A DNA stretch of 9,735 nucleotides, from positions 1 to 9,735 of the forward strand of contig JBOHHM010000263.1 of assembly GCA_050725495.1 (NCBI GenBank), in the 5' to 3' direction. Under the pieces are notes generated by a model that was not told the DNA's origin, did not search any database, and worked only from the letters and a program-made list of their open reading frames with translations. The DNA is from JBOHHM01 sp050725495. Its GTDB lineage: Bacteria > Pseudomonadota > Gammaproteobacteria > Burkholderiales > Burkholderiaceae_C. The number at the start of each line of letters is the position of its first letter. Within the stretch, counting starts at the first letter, position 1. Below are positions 1 to 6,070 of the stretch, one piece after another. The translations under genes were made by a program, and so were the position numbers.

Positions 1-9
1 GCACCAGGC

Positions 10-417
10 TCAGCGCTGAGCCGGGCCCTTGAGCTCAACGGTATTGCCTTCCGGATCGGTGATGTAGATCGACGGGCCCAGGCCCTCGGCGCCATAGCGT
101 GACTCGACCGGCCCCACAGCCACGCCCGCGCATGCCAGCTGCTGGCGGATGGCCGCCTCATCGAAGGGCTCGACGCGAAAGCAGAAGTGATCGAGGTTGC
201 GCCCCTGCGCCCCCGGCGCGGCGCCGCCGGCCTGCCCGAGTTTGCCGTCGACGGGGACCAGGTCCAGCAGCGATCGTCCGGCACGCAGCTGCACCAGGCC
301 GAGCTCGTCCTGCCGGCGCTCCACCGAGCAGCCCAGCAGGCCGCTGTAAAACCTGATCATCGCCTCCAGATCGACGACGCGAAGCACCAGGTGGTCAATT
401 TCCCGTATCTGGATCAT
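10..417 (-). CDS. VOC-superfamily (glyoxalase/bleomycin-resistance fold) protein
   Basis: A single-domain protein of 135 residues with the beta-alpha-beta-beta-beta repeat of the vicinal oxygen chelate superfamily. The first half opens with IDHLVLRVVDLEAMIRFY and the second with LDHFCFRV; the C-terminal strand ends in DPEGNTVEL. The likely metal ligands are His9, His77 and Glu128, the positions used by glyoxalase-like enzymes and extradiol dioxygenases. Members dimerise and act in the cytoplasm as isomerases, lyases, dioxygenases or resistance proteins, and the substrate cannot be read from sequence. I chose the ATG at 417 because AGGA (plus-strand 426-429) sits 8 nt before it; the ATG at 426, which adds three residues, has no spaced ribosome site. 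It follows the MocR regulator by 34 bp on the same strand, so cotranscription is plausible. The family call is firm, the function unknown. Confidence 0.9.
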   Translation of the reverse strand: MIQIREIDHLVLRVVDLEAMIRFYSGLLGCSVERRQDELGLVQLRAGRSLLDLVPVDGKLGQAGGAAPGAQGRNLDHFCFRVEPFDEAAIRQQLACAGVAVGPVESRYGAEGLGPSIYITDPEGNTVELKGPAQR

Positions 418-425
418 GGCCGGCA

Positions 426-429
426 TCCT
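426..429 (-). promoter_or_regulatory. Ribosome binding site that decides the VOC gene start
   Basis: AGGA on the minus strand lies 8 nt upstream of the ATG at 417. It would touch or overlap the alternative ATG at 426, which argues for the internal start. Confidence 0.45.
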
Positions 430-451
430 ATGCAGTCAGCGATCAAGCTTA

Positions 452-1867
452 CTACTCGCGTTCCCTGGCAGCCAATTCGCCCAGCTTGGCGATCGCGGTC
501 TCCAGTCGCTCGCTCCACGGGTGCCCGTAGTTCAGCCGCAGGCAGTGGCGGTAGTTGCGGCGCGCTGAAAAAATCGGCCCCGGCGCCAGGCTGATGCCCT
601 GCTCGATCGCGCTGTGCTGCAGGTCCAGGGCGTCAAAGCCAGGGGCGAACTCGACCCACAGAAAGTAACCGCCGCGGGGGCGCGAGACGCGCACATCCTG
701 CGGGAAGTGGCGCGCAATCGAGGCCACCAGGCTGGCCTGCTGGCTCTCCAGCGCATGCCTCAGCCGGCGCAGGTGCTTGTCGTAGCCGCCGCGCTGCAGG
801 TAGTCGGCCAGCGCCAGCTGCGCGGGCACGCTGGCCGACAGCGTGGTCATGAGCTTGAGCCGCTCGATGCTCTGGCCAAAGCGCCCCGGCGCGACCCAGC
901 CGATGCGGTAGCCCGGCGCCAGCGTCTTGCTGAACGAGCTGCAGTGCATGACCAGGCCCTGGCGGTCAAACGCCTTGGCGGGAAGGGGCGCACGGCTGCC
1001 GAAGTACAGCTCGCCATACACGTCGTCTTCGATCAGCGGGATCTCGTGCCGCGCCAGCAGGGCCACCAGTTCCCTCTTCCTGTCCTCGTCCATGCTCGCG
1101 CCCATCGGGTTCTGGAAGCTGGTCATGAACCAGCAGGCTTTCACGGGGTGGCGCTTCAAGGCCTCGGCCAGCGCCGCCAGGTCGATACCGTGCTTGGGAT
1201 GGACCGGGATTTCCAGCGCCTTCATCTTCAGCCGCTCCAGCGCCTGCAGGGCTGCGTAAAAACCCGGCGACTCGATCGCGATCAGGTCGCCGGGCCGGGC
1301 CACCGCGGCCAGGCACAGGTTCAGCGCCTCCAGCGCGCCACTGGTGATGACCACGCCCTCGGACGGCTGCGCCATGCCCATGCCGAGATAGCGCTGCGCG
1401 ATCTGCTGGCGCAACGCCAGCTGGCCATGCGGCAGGTCGGCCACGCTGTCCCAGGGGTGAACCTGGCGGGCAGTGGCCGCCAGCGACTGGCCCAGGCGCC
1501 GCAGCGGAAACAGCTCGGGCGAGGGAAAGGCCGAGCCCAGCGGCACGATGGCCGGGTCTTGCGCGGTCCCCAGCACGCTGAATACCAGCTCGCTGATGTC
1601 GACCCTGGCCTGGACCTTGGGCGGCCCGCCGCGCACCGGCTCGGCCAGCAGGCGCGTGCCCGAATTCGCGACGTAGTAGCCCGAGCGCTCGCGCGCGCGC
1701 ACCAGGCCTTTTTCCTCGAGCCGGTAGTAGGCCTGGAACGCGGTCGACGCGCTGATGCCATGCTGCGCCGTGACTTTGCGGATCGACGGCAGCCGCATGC
1801 CCGGCGCCAGTCGGCCGGCGCGGATGTCAGCGGCCAGCAGTTCGGCCAGTTGCTCATAACGTTTCAT
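452..1867 (-). CDS. MocR-family transcriptional regulator (GntR winged helix plus aminotransferase-like domain)
   Basis: The 471-residue product has an N-terminal GntR-type winged helix (about residues 1-70, with LPSIRKVTAQHGISASTAF and the wing ERSGYYV) joined by a linker to a fold-type I aminotransferase domain (about 110-465). The PLP-binding site looks intact: Lys314 in SSFSKTLAPGYRIGW, acidic Asp281/Asp282 just before Tyr284, SFQNPMG upstream, and Arg444 in LRLNYG for the substrate carboxylate. MocR proteins such as GabR, PdxR and TauR are cytoplasmic regulators that sense amino-acid-like effectors through PLP and usually control a divergent neighbour. The ATG at 1867 fits the start of the winged helix; an in-frame ATG at 1951 would add 28 low-complexity residues and run through the candidate operator. 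The ribosome site before 1867 is weak. The divergent neighbours are cytochromes, unusual for this family. The effector is unknown. Confidence 0.93.
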   Translation of the reverse strand: MKRYEQLAELLAADIRAGRLAPGMRLPSIRKVTAQHGISASTAFQAYYRLEEKGLVRARERSGYYVANSGTRLLAEPVRGGPPKVQARVDISELVFSVLGTAQDPAIVPLGSAFPSPELFPLRRLGQSLAATARQVHPWDSVADLPHGQLALRQQIAQRYLGMGMAQPSEGVVITSGALEALNLCLAAVARPGDLIAIESPGFYAALQALERLKMKALEIPVHPKHGIDLAALAEALKRHPVKACWFMTSFQNPMGASMDEDRKRELVALLARHEIPLIEDDVYGELYFGSRAPLPAKAFDRQGLVMHCSSFSKTLAPGYRIGWVAPGRFGQSIERLKLMTTLSASVPAQLALADYLQRGGYDKHLRRLRHALESQQASLVASIARHFPQDVRVSRPRGGYFLWVEFAPGFDALDLQHSAIEQGISLAPGPIFSARRNYRHCLRLNYGHPWSERLETAIAKLGELAARERE

Positions 1868-1868
1868 G

Positions 1869-1907
1869 AACTGATATCCATATCCGTCGGTATTTTGCAA
1901 CTGATAT
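1869..1907. promoter_or_regulatory. Candidate MocR operator: two direct repeats in the divergent gap
   Basis: The 9-mer AACTGATAT occurs at 1869-1877 and again at 1899-1907, identical and exactly 30 bp apart, about three helical turns. It lies in the 89-bp gap between the regulator start (1867) and the cytochrome start (1957), and its first copy sits just before the regulator's start codon. GabR and relatives bind paired direct repeats spaced a few turns apart, so this arrangement fits an autoregulatory operator that could also serve the cytochrome promoter. The repeat is seen directly; the binding is inferred. Confidence 0.5.
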
Positions 1908-1956
1908 GGTGTTTTGCCGCTCATCTGATGCTTGGCGCCGGGGGCCTTCATCAGGC

Positions 1957-2709
1957 ATGATTTCAGCCATCGTGAACACCCCTCTTTCAGCTCTTGGCCG
2001 CCTGCTGGCGGCGCTGGCCATGGCTACGGCCAGCCCCACCGGCGGCGCCTTGGCCGCCCCGTTTGAAGACACCATGGCCCAGCGCGCCCTGGCCTGCACC
2101 GCCTGCCACGGCAAGGAAGGACGGGCCGGGCCCGACGGCTACTACCCGCGCATCGCGGGCAAGCCGGCGGGCTACCTTTACAACCAGCTACTCAACTTCC
2201 GCGAGGCGCGACGCAACTACGCGCTGATGACGCGCATGACAGACCCCCTGAGCGATGCCTACCTGATGGAAATCGCCCAGCACTTTGCCGCACTGGACCT
2301 CCCCTACCCCGCGCCGCATCGCGCCCGCTTCCCGGCCGATGTGCTGCGGCGCGGCCAGGAGCTGGCCCTCAAGGGCGACGCGTCGCGCCAGATTCCGGCC
2401 TGTGTGCAGTGCCACGGCCAGGCGCTGACCGGCGTGCAGCCCAACACACCGGGCCTGCTGGGCTTGCCGCGCGACTACCTCAATGCCCAGCTTGGCGCCT
2501 GGAAAACCAGGCAGCGCCGCGCCCACGCGCCCGATTGCATGGCGCAGATTGCGGATCAGCTCACGACCGACGATGTCGCCGCGGTCTCCAGCTGGCTGGC
2601 CACTCAGGTGCTGCCGCCCAACACCAAGGCCGTGGCTTCCCTGTTTGCGCCCTTGCCCATGCCTTGCGGCAGTGCAGCCGCACCGGTTCAGCAGGGAGCG
2701 CAGAAATGA
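1957..2709 (+). CDS. Exported diheme c-type cytochrome (cytochrome c4-like)
   Basis: A 250-residue protein with a Sec-type signal peptide (about residues 1-34, hydrophobic stretch 13-25, likely cleavage near ALA-A) and two class I cytochrome c domains. Heme attachment motifs are CTACH at 47-51 and CVQCH at 149-153. Likely axial Met ligands are Met91 or Met94 in LMTRMTDPLSD and Met195 in DCMAQIADQLT, the layout of cytochrome c4. It should be a periplasmic electron carrier. The ATG at 1957 is chosen because it places the signal peptide correctly; the upstream frame from 1906 adds 17 residues unlike a signal peptide. No good ribosome site precedes it. Its TGA overlaps the next cytochrome's ATG, so the two are translationally coupled and probably work together. 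No dehydrogenase gene lies beside them, so the electron donor is unknown. Confidence 0.92.
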   Translation: MISAIVNTPLSALGRLLAALAMATASPTGGALAAPFEDTMAQRALACTACHGKEGRAGPDGYYPRIAGKPAGYLYNQLLNFREARRNYALMTRMTDPLSDAYLMEIAQHFAALDLPYPAPHRARFPADVLRRGQELALKGDASRQIPACVQCHGQALTGVQPNTPGLLGLPRDYLNAQLGAWKTRQRRAHAPDCMAQIADQLTTDDVAAVSSWLATQVLPPNTKAVASLFAPLPMPCGSAAAPVQQGAQK

Positions 2710-3995
2710 AAAAGCTCGCCATCGTTGTGCTCGTCGGTCTGGCCCTGCTGGGCGGCGCGACGGCCCTGGTCTGGGGTCTGAATCTGCGCGACGAGGTCGA
2801 TGTGACAGCCCCGACTGCGCCTGTTGCCGCCACGCCCGAGCTGATCGCGCGCGGCGCCTATCTGGCGCGCGCCGGCAACTGCATGACCTGCCACACCACG
2901 CGCGGCGGCACGCCGTATGCGGGTGGGTACGGCATCGCCACGCCATTTGGCACGGTGTACGCGAGCAACCTCACGCCCGACAACGAAACCGGCATAGGCA
3001 GCTGGTCGCCAGCGCACTTCTGGCGCGCCCTGCACAACGGCCGCTCCAAGGATGGGCGGCTGCTGTACCCGGCGTTTCCCTACCCCGACTACACGCAGGT
3101 CACGCGCGCCGACTCGGATGCGATCTACGCCTACCTGCGCAGCCTGCCGGCCGCGGCCCAGCCCAACCGGCCCCATGCGCTGCGCTGGCCTTACAGCACG
3201 CAGAGCGCCCTGGCCGTGTGGCGCGCGCTCTACTTCAATCCCGGCACTTACGAAGCCGACACCGCCAAGTCCGCCGAGTGGAACCGCGGGGCCTACCTGG
3301 TACGCGGCCTGGGCCATTGCGCGGCCTGCCACACAGCGCGCAACGTGATGGGCGCCACCGACATCAAGCTCGATCTGGCCGGCGGCCTGATCCCGATGCA
3401 GAACTGGTACGCGCCCTCGCTGGCGTCGCCGGTCGAGGCGGGCGTGGCCGACTGGGACGCCAAGCATATCGTGAGCCTGTTGCAGACCGGCGTCTCGCCG
3501 CGCGGCACCGCCATCGGCCCCATGGCTGAAGTGGTGCTGCACAGCACCCAGCATTTGTCCGCCGACGACCTGGGCGCGATGGCCACGTTCCTGAAGGCCT
3601 TGCCGCCCGCATCGCCCAACAGCGGCAAGGCGCCGCCCAAGGCGCCTCCCGTGGACCCCAAGTTCGCCGCCCTCGGCGCCAAGCTGTACCAGCAGCATTG
3701 CGTGCAGTGCCACGGCGCGCAGGGCCAAGGCGTGCCGGGCGCCTACCCTCCGCTGGCCGGCAACCGCGCCGTGACCATGCCCACCGCCGTCAATCTGGTG
3801 CAATTCGTCCTCAACGGGGGCTACGCGCCCGCCACCGCCGGCAATCCGCGCCCGTTCGGCATGCCGCCGTTTGTGCTGGTGCTCGGCAACAACGACATTG
3901 CCGCCGTGCTCACGCACCTGCGCACCTCCTGGGGCAACCAGGCCTCGCCGGTGAGCGAGTTCGACGTCAACCGCATACGCACCGGCCCGGGGTAG
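2706..3995 (+). CDS. Membrane-anchored triheme cytochrome c (alcohol/gluconate dehydrogenase cytochrome-subunit type)
   Basis: The 429-residue product has an N-terminal hydrophobic segment (about residues 3-24) that could anchor it in the membrane, then three cytochrome c domains. Heme motifs are CMTCH 59-63, CAACH 205-209 and CVQCH 332-336. The order, spacing and phrases such as NLTPDNETGIGSWS resemble the cytochrome subunits of membrane alcohol, gluconate and related periplasmic dehydrogenases, which pass electrons to quinone or a terminal oxidase. Met273 (GPMAEVV) and Met386 (GMPPF) are likely sixth ligands for hemes 2 and 3. In domain 1 the expected Met of the YPAMPY motif is Phe124, and no other Met exists there outside the heme motif. 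AGGGAG at 2693-2698 is a good ribosome site 7 nt before the ATG, and the start overlaps the upstream stop as ATGA. No catalytic subunit lies beside it, so it may serve an enzyme encoded elsewhere. Confidence 0.92.
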   Translation: MKKLAIVVLVGLALLGGATALVWGLNLRDEVDVTAPTAPVAATPELIARGAYLARAGNCMTCHTTRGGTPYAGGYGIATPFGTVYASNLTPDNETGIGSWSPAHFWRALHNGRSKDGRLLYPAFPYPDYTQVTRADSDAIYAYLRSLPAAAQPNRPHALRWPYSTQSALAVWRALYFNPGTYEADTAKSAEWNRGAYLVRGLGHCAACHTARNVMGATDIKLDLAGGLIPMQNWYAPSLASPVEAGVADWDAKHIVSLLQTGVSPRGTAIGPMAEVVLHSTQHLSADDLGAMATFLKALPPASPNSGKAPPKAPPVDPKFAALGAKLYQQHCVQCHGAQGQGVPGAYPPLAGNRAVTMPTAVNLVQFVLNGGYAPATAGNPRPFGMPPFVLVLGNNDIAAVLTHLRTSWGNQASPVSEFDVNRIRTGPG

Positions 3996-4017
3996 CCACA
4001 CGCCGGCTATTTTGCGC

Positions 4018-4047
4018 TTGCACTGCGAGCCGTCCCGGCGGAACAAT
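4018..4047 (+). promoter_or_regulatory. Weak candidate sigma70-type promoter before the phosphatase gene
   Basis: TTGCAC at 4018-4023 and AACAAT at 4042-4047 are 18 bp apart and could form -35 and -10 boxes. Each matches consensus at about four of six positions, so this is a guess supported mainly by its place in the 96-bp gap after the cytochrome operon. Confidence 0.2.
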
Positions 4048-4053
4048 AGCGGC

Positions 4054-4071
4054 TGCGCCGACCCCGGCGCA
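4054..4071 (+). terminator. GC-rich hairpin after the cytochrome operon
   Basis: TGCGCC (4054-4059) and GGCGCA (4066-4071) form a perfect 6-bp stem with a 6-nt loop, 58 bp past the triheme cytochrome stop. No T tract follows, so it is a weak intrinsic terminator at best. It could equally be a leader hairpin of the phosphatase transcript. Confidence 0.3.
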
Positions 4072-4091
4072 TTCACCGAGCCCTAGCCGCC

Positions 4092-4568
4092 ATGCCGTTT
4101 CGCCCTGTCGACCTTCCCCCCGATGTGCCTGGCACGCTGTGGCTCTCGTCCATGCCCGGCCGGCTGGAGCCCTGGGCCGCATTCGTGGCCGAGGCCAGAC
4201 GCGCGAAGCTGACCCAGCTGGTCTGCCTCACGCCGCGCGAAGAACTGGCCGAGCTCTCGCCCGACTACCACGCGGCCGTGGCGCAAGGCAGCCTGGCCTG
4301 GCGCTGGCTCAACCTGCCCATGGGCGATTTCGGCCTGCCGGCCAACGAACCGGCGTTTCGCGACGGCATAGCGCAGATCGCGGCGGCGCTGCAGCGCGGT
4401 GACGTGATCCTGATGCATTGCGCGGCGGGCCTGGGCCGCACCGGCACAGCGGCCGCCTGCGTGCTCAAGGCCCTGGGCCTGAGCGCAAGCGAAGCGCTGC
4501 AGCGTATCCGCGACGCAGGCTCCAACCCGCAAAACGCCCTGCAGTCCGGCATGGTGGAGTGGTTCTGA
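4092..4568 (+). CDS. Cys-based dual-specificity/tyrosine phosphatase family protein
   Basis: A small cytoplasmic protein of 158 residues with no signal peptide. The signature P-loop HCAAGLGRTG holds the nucleophile Cys110, the phosphate-binding Arg116 and Thr117, the CX5R(T/S) motif of the protein tyrosine phosphatase superfamily. Asp79 in LPMGDFGLP is a candidate general acid, the usual distance upstream. The size and layout resemble the compact dual-specificity (CDKN3/DSP-like) phosphatases found scattered in proteobacteria, which may act on phosphoproteins, phosphoinositides or other phosphate esters; the substrate here is not known. No partner kinase is visible in the window. The ribosome site before the ATG is poor. 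The rluA-like gene starts 49 bp downstream, so the two may share a transcript. Catalytic motif complete, so probably active. Confidence 0.88.
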   Translation: MPFRPVDLPPDVPGTLWLSSMPGRLEPWAAFVAEARRAKLTQLVCLTPREELAELSPDYHAAVAQGSLAWRWLNLPMGDFGLPANEPAFRDGIAQIAAALQRGDVILMHCAAGLGRTGTAAACVLKALGLSASEALQRIRDAGSNPQNALQSGMVEWF

Positions 4569-4604
4569 CTGAACAACATCAGACCACAAACCGGCCGTCA
4601 GGCC

Positions 4605-4609
4605 TGAGG
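4605..4609 (+). promoter_or_regulatory. Ribosome binding site supporting a TTG start of rluA
   Basis: TGAGG lies 8 nt before the TTG at 4618. Between the in-frame stop at 4570 and the catalytic motif no ATG or GTG occurs in the correct position, so this site and the TTG together decide the start. Confidence 0.5.
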
Positions 4610-4617
4610 CCCAGCGC

Positions 4618-5340
4618 TTGCAACTCTTTGCTCAGCCCATCGCCCAGACCGCCCCTGCGGCGACAGCCGGGCTGGACATCATCTACGCCGATGACGCCTT
4701 GCTCGTGCTCAACAAGCCCAGCGGGCTGCTGGCGGTGCCCGGCCGCGGCGAGGACAAGCAGGACTGCCTGAGCGCCCGTGTCCAGCAACAGTTCCCCGAC
4801 GCGCTCGTCGTGCACCGGCTCGACATGGCCACTTCGGGCCTGATGCTCATGGCGCGCGGCGTGGCTGCCCAGCGCGCCCTGAGCCGGGCCTTTGCCGTGC
4901 GCGAGGTCCACAAGCGCTATATGGCCGTGGTCGACGGGCATCTGGCACCGCCGGCCGGCACCCTGGATGGCTGGGGCGTGATCGACCTGCCCATCGTCGT
5001 GGACTGGCCCAAGCGGCCCTTGCGCATCATTGACAAAGAACGCGGCAAGCCCAGCCTCACGCGCTGGCGCGTGTTCCCGAATGACCCGCGCTGGGGTGCT
5101 CCGACAAGCGATGAGGACGCCGCGACCACCCGCCTGGAACTGGAACCCGTCACAGGCCGCTCGCACCAGTTGCGCGTGCATTTGCAGGCCCTGGGGCATC
5201 CGATCCTGGGCGACGCGCTCTACGCCAGCCCCGCAGCGCAGGCCCGGGCCAAGCGCCTGCTGCTGCATGCCTGGGCCCTGCGCATTCGCCACCCGCAGAC
5301 CGGGCATGTGCTGGCCTTTGACAGCCCGCCGCCGTTCTGA
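4618..5340 (+). CDS. rluA: RluA-family pseudouridine synthase (23S rRNA/tRNA)
   Basis: The 240-residue product isomerises uridine to pseudouridine in RNA. It carries the family motifs in order: NKPSGLLAVPGR near residues 32-43, HRLDMATSG at 66-74 with catalytic Asp69, a DLPI..DWPKRP segment, then VTGRSHQLRVHLQALGHPILGD. From memory these match E. coli RluA (219 residues), which modifies 23S U746 and tRNA U32, more closely than RluB, C, D or E. There is no N-terminal S4 domain, as expected for RluA. A short insert (about residues 153-170) and a longer N-terminus explain the extra length. Translation must begin at TTG 4618, since no ATG or GTG lies between the in-frame stop at 4570 and the conserved core. 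It follows the phosphatase gene by 49 bp. The family is secure, the exact RNA target inferred. Confidence 0.92.
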   Translation: MQLFAQPIAQTAPAATAGLDIIYADDALLVLNKPSGLLAVPGRGEDKQDCLSARVQQQFPDALVVHRLDMATSGLMLMARGVAAQRALSRAFAVREVHKRYMAVVDGHLAPPAGTLDGWGVIDLPIVVDWPKRPLRIIDKERGKPSLTRWRVFPNDPRWGAPTSDEDAATTRLELEPVTGRSHQLRVHLQALGHPILGDALYASPAAQARAKRLLLHAWALRIRHPQTGHVLAFDSPPPF

Positions 5341-5366
5341 GCCTGCGGAACTTCGCGGCGCCAAAC

Positions 5367-5391
5367 GCCTCCGACCAGAATAGCCGGAGGC
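5367..5391 (+). promoter_or_regulatory. Perfect hairpin that encloses the ribosome binding site of the intradiol dioxygenase gene
   Basis: GCCTCCG (5367-5373) pairs perfectly with CGGAGGC (5385-5391) across an 11-nt loop. The 3' arm is the strong Shine-Dalgarno site CGGAGG (5385-5390), 7 nt before the ATG at 5398. If the stem forms in the mRNA the ribosome site is hidden, so translation may depend on coupling to upstream translation, a ligand, a small RNA or temperature. It also could act as a weak end to the rluA transcript, though no T tract follows. Confidence 0.45.
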
Positions 5392-5397
5392 CTTGCC

Positions 5398-6036
5398 ATG
5401 CACCACCATGTCACCAAAGCGCTGCTGCCCCGCCGTGCCGTGACAACGGCCCTGATCGCGGCGCCCGCCCTGTGGCTCGGCCCACGCGCCCAGCCGGCTG
5501 CGGCGCGCCGCCCCACACCCTCGCAGACCGAAGGGCCGTTCTACCCGGTTGTATTCCCCAAGGATTCCGACTTTGACCTGCTGCGCAACGGTACGCTCAA
5601 CTATTCGCGTGGGCAAAGCGCCTGGGTCGAGGGCACGGTGACCGATCTGGCAGGCCAGCCGGTCAACGGTGTGCTGGTGGAAATCTGGCAGTGCGACGCC
5701 GCCGGCCACTACCACCACCCCGGCGACGGCAACCGCGCGGACGCGGCGTTTCAGGGTTTTGGCAAGGTGGTCGTGGGCTCCGATGGACAGTACCGCTTCC
5801 GCACCATCCGGCCCGTGGCCTATGCCAGCCGCACACCGCACATCCATGTGAAGGTCAAGCTGGGCCAGCGCGAACTGCTCGTCACCCAGCTCTATGTGGC
5901 GGGCGACCCGCACAACGAGCGCGACTTTCTCTGGCGCAAGCTGCGCGATGACGCCGACCGTGCGGCGCTCACCGTGCCGTTCCGCCCCGGCAGCGACGGC
6001 CTGCTGGCCTATTTTCCGATTGTCGTCGCCGTCTGA
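5398..6036 (+). CDS. Exported intradiol ring-cleavage dioxygenase (protocatechuate 3,4-dioxygenase beta-like)
   Basis: The 212-residue protein has a Tat-like leader (residues 1 to about 38: PRRAVTTALIAAPALWLG, ending in AAA) and then an intradiol dioxygenase domain starting at QTEGPFYP. Non-heme Fe(III) ligands are all present: Tyr105 in GHYHHPGD, Tyr142 in RPVAY, and His148/His150 in TPHIHV, with Arg145 at the place of the active-site Arg of protocatechuate 3,4-dioxygenase. The family opens catechol-type rings between the two hydroxyls. Export with folded metal cofactor fits the Tat route. It is shorter than PcaH and has no PcaG partner or aromatic-degradation genes nearby, so the substrate is unclear; exported, standalone members are common and poorly characterised. 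A strong ribosome site lies inside a hairpin just upstream. The SDR gene starts 34 bp after it. Confidence 0.9.
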   Translation: MHHHVTKALLPRRAVTTALIAAPALWLGPRAQPAAARRPTPSQTEGPFYPVVFPKDSDFDLLRNGTLNYSRGQSAWVEGTVTDLAGQPVNGVLVEIWQCDAAGHYHHPGDGNRADAAFQGFGKVVVGSDGQYRFRTIRPVAYASRTPHIHVKVKLGQRELLVTQLYVAGDPHNERDFLWRKLRDDADRAALTVPFRPGSDGLLAYFPIVVAV

Positions 6037-6070
6037 GCGCCGGGCGCAGCTCCGGGTTACCATCCCGGGC

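Noticed and set aside
1868..1951. N-terminal extension of the MocR regulator from the ATG at 1951
   Set aside because: The 28 added residues precede the start of the winged-helix domain and would be encoded by the candidate operator; the ATG at 1867 fits the family better.
614..1960. 448-codon open frame on the plus strand opposite the MocR gene
   Set aside because: It is an antisense shadow of high-GC coding DNA, rich in Arg, Gln and His with no domain, while the minus strand encodes a complete MocR protein.
2688..4076. 462-codon minus-strand frame opposite the triheme cytochrome
   Set aside because: It is opposite three intact heme motifs and shows no domain of its own.
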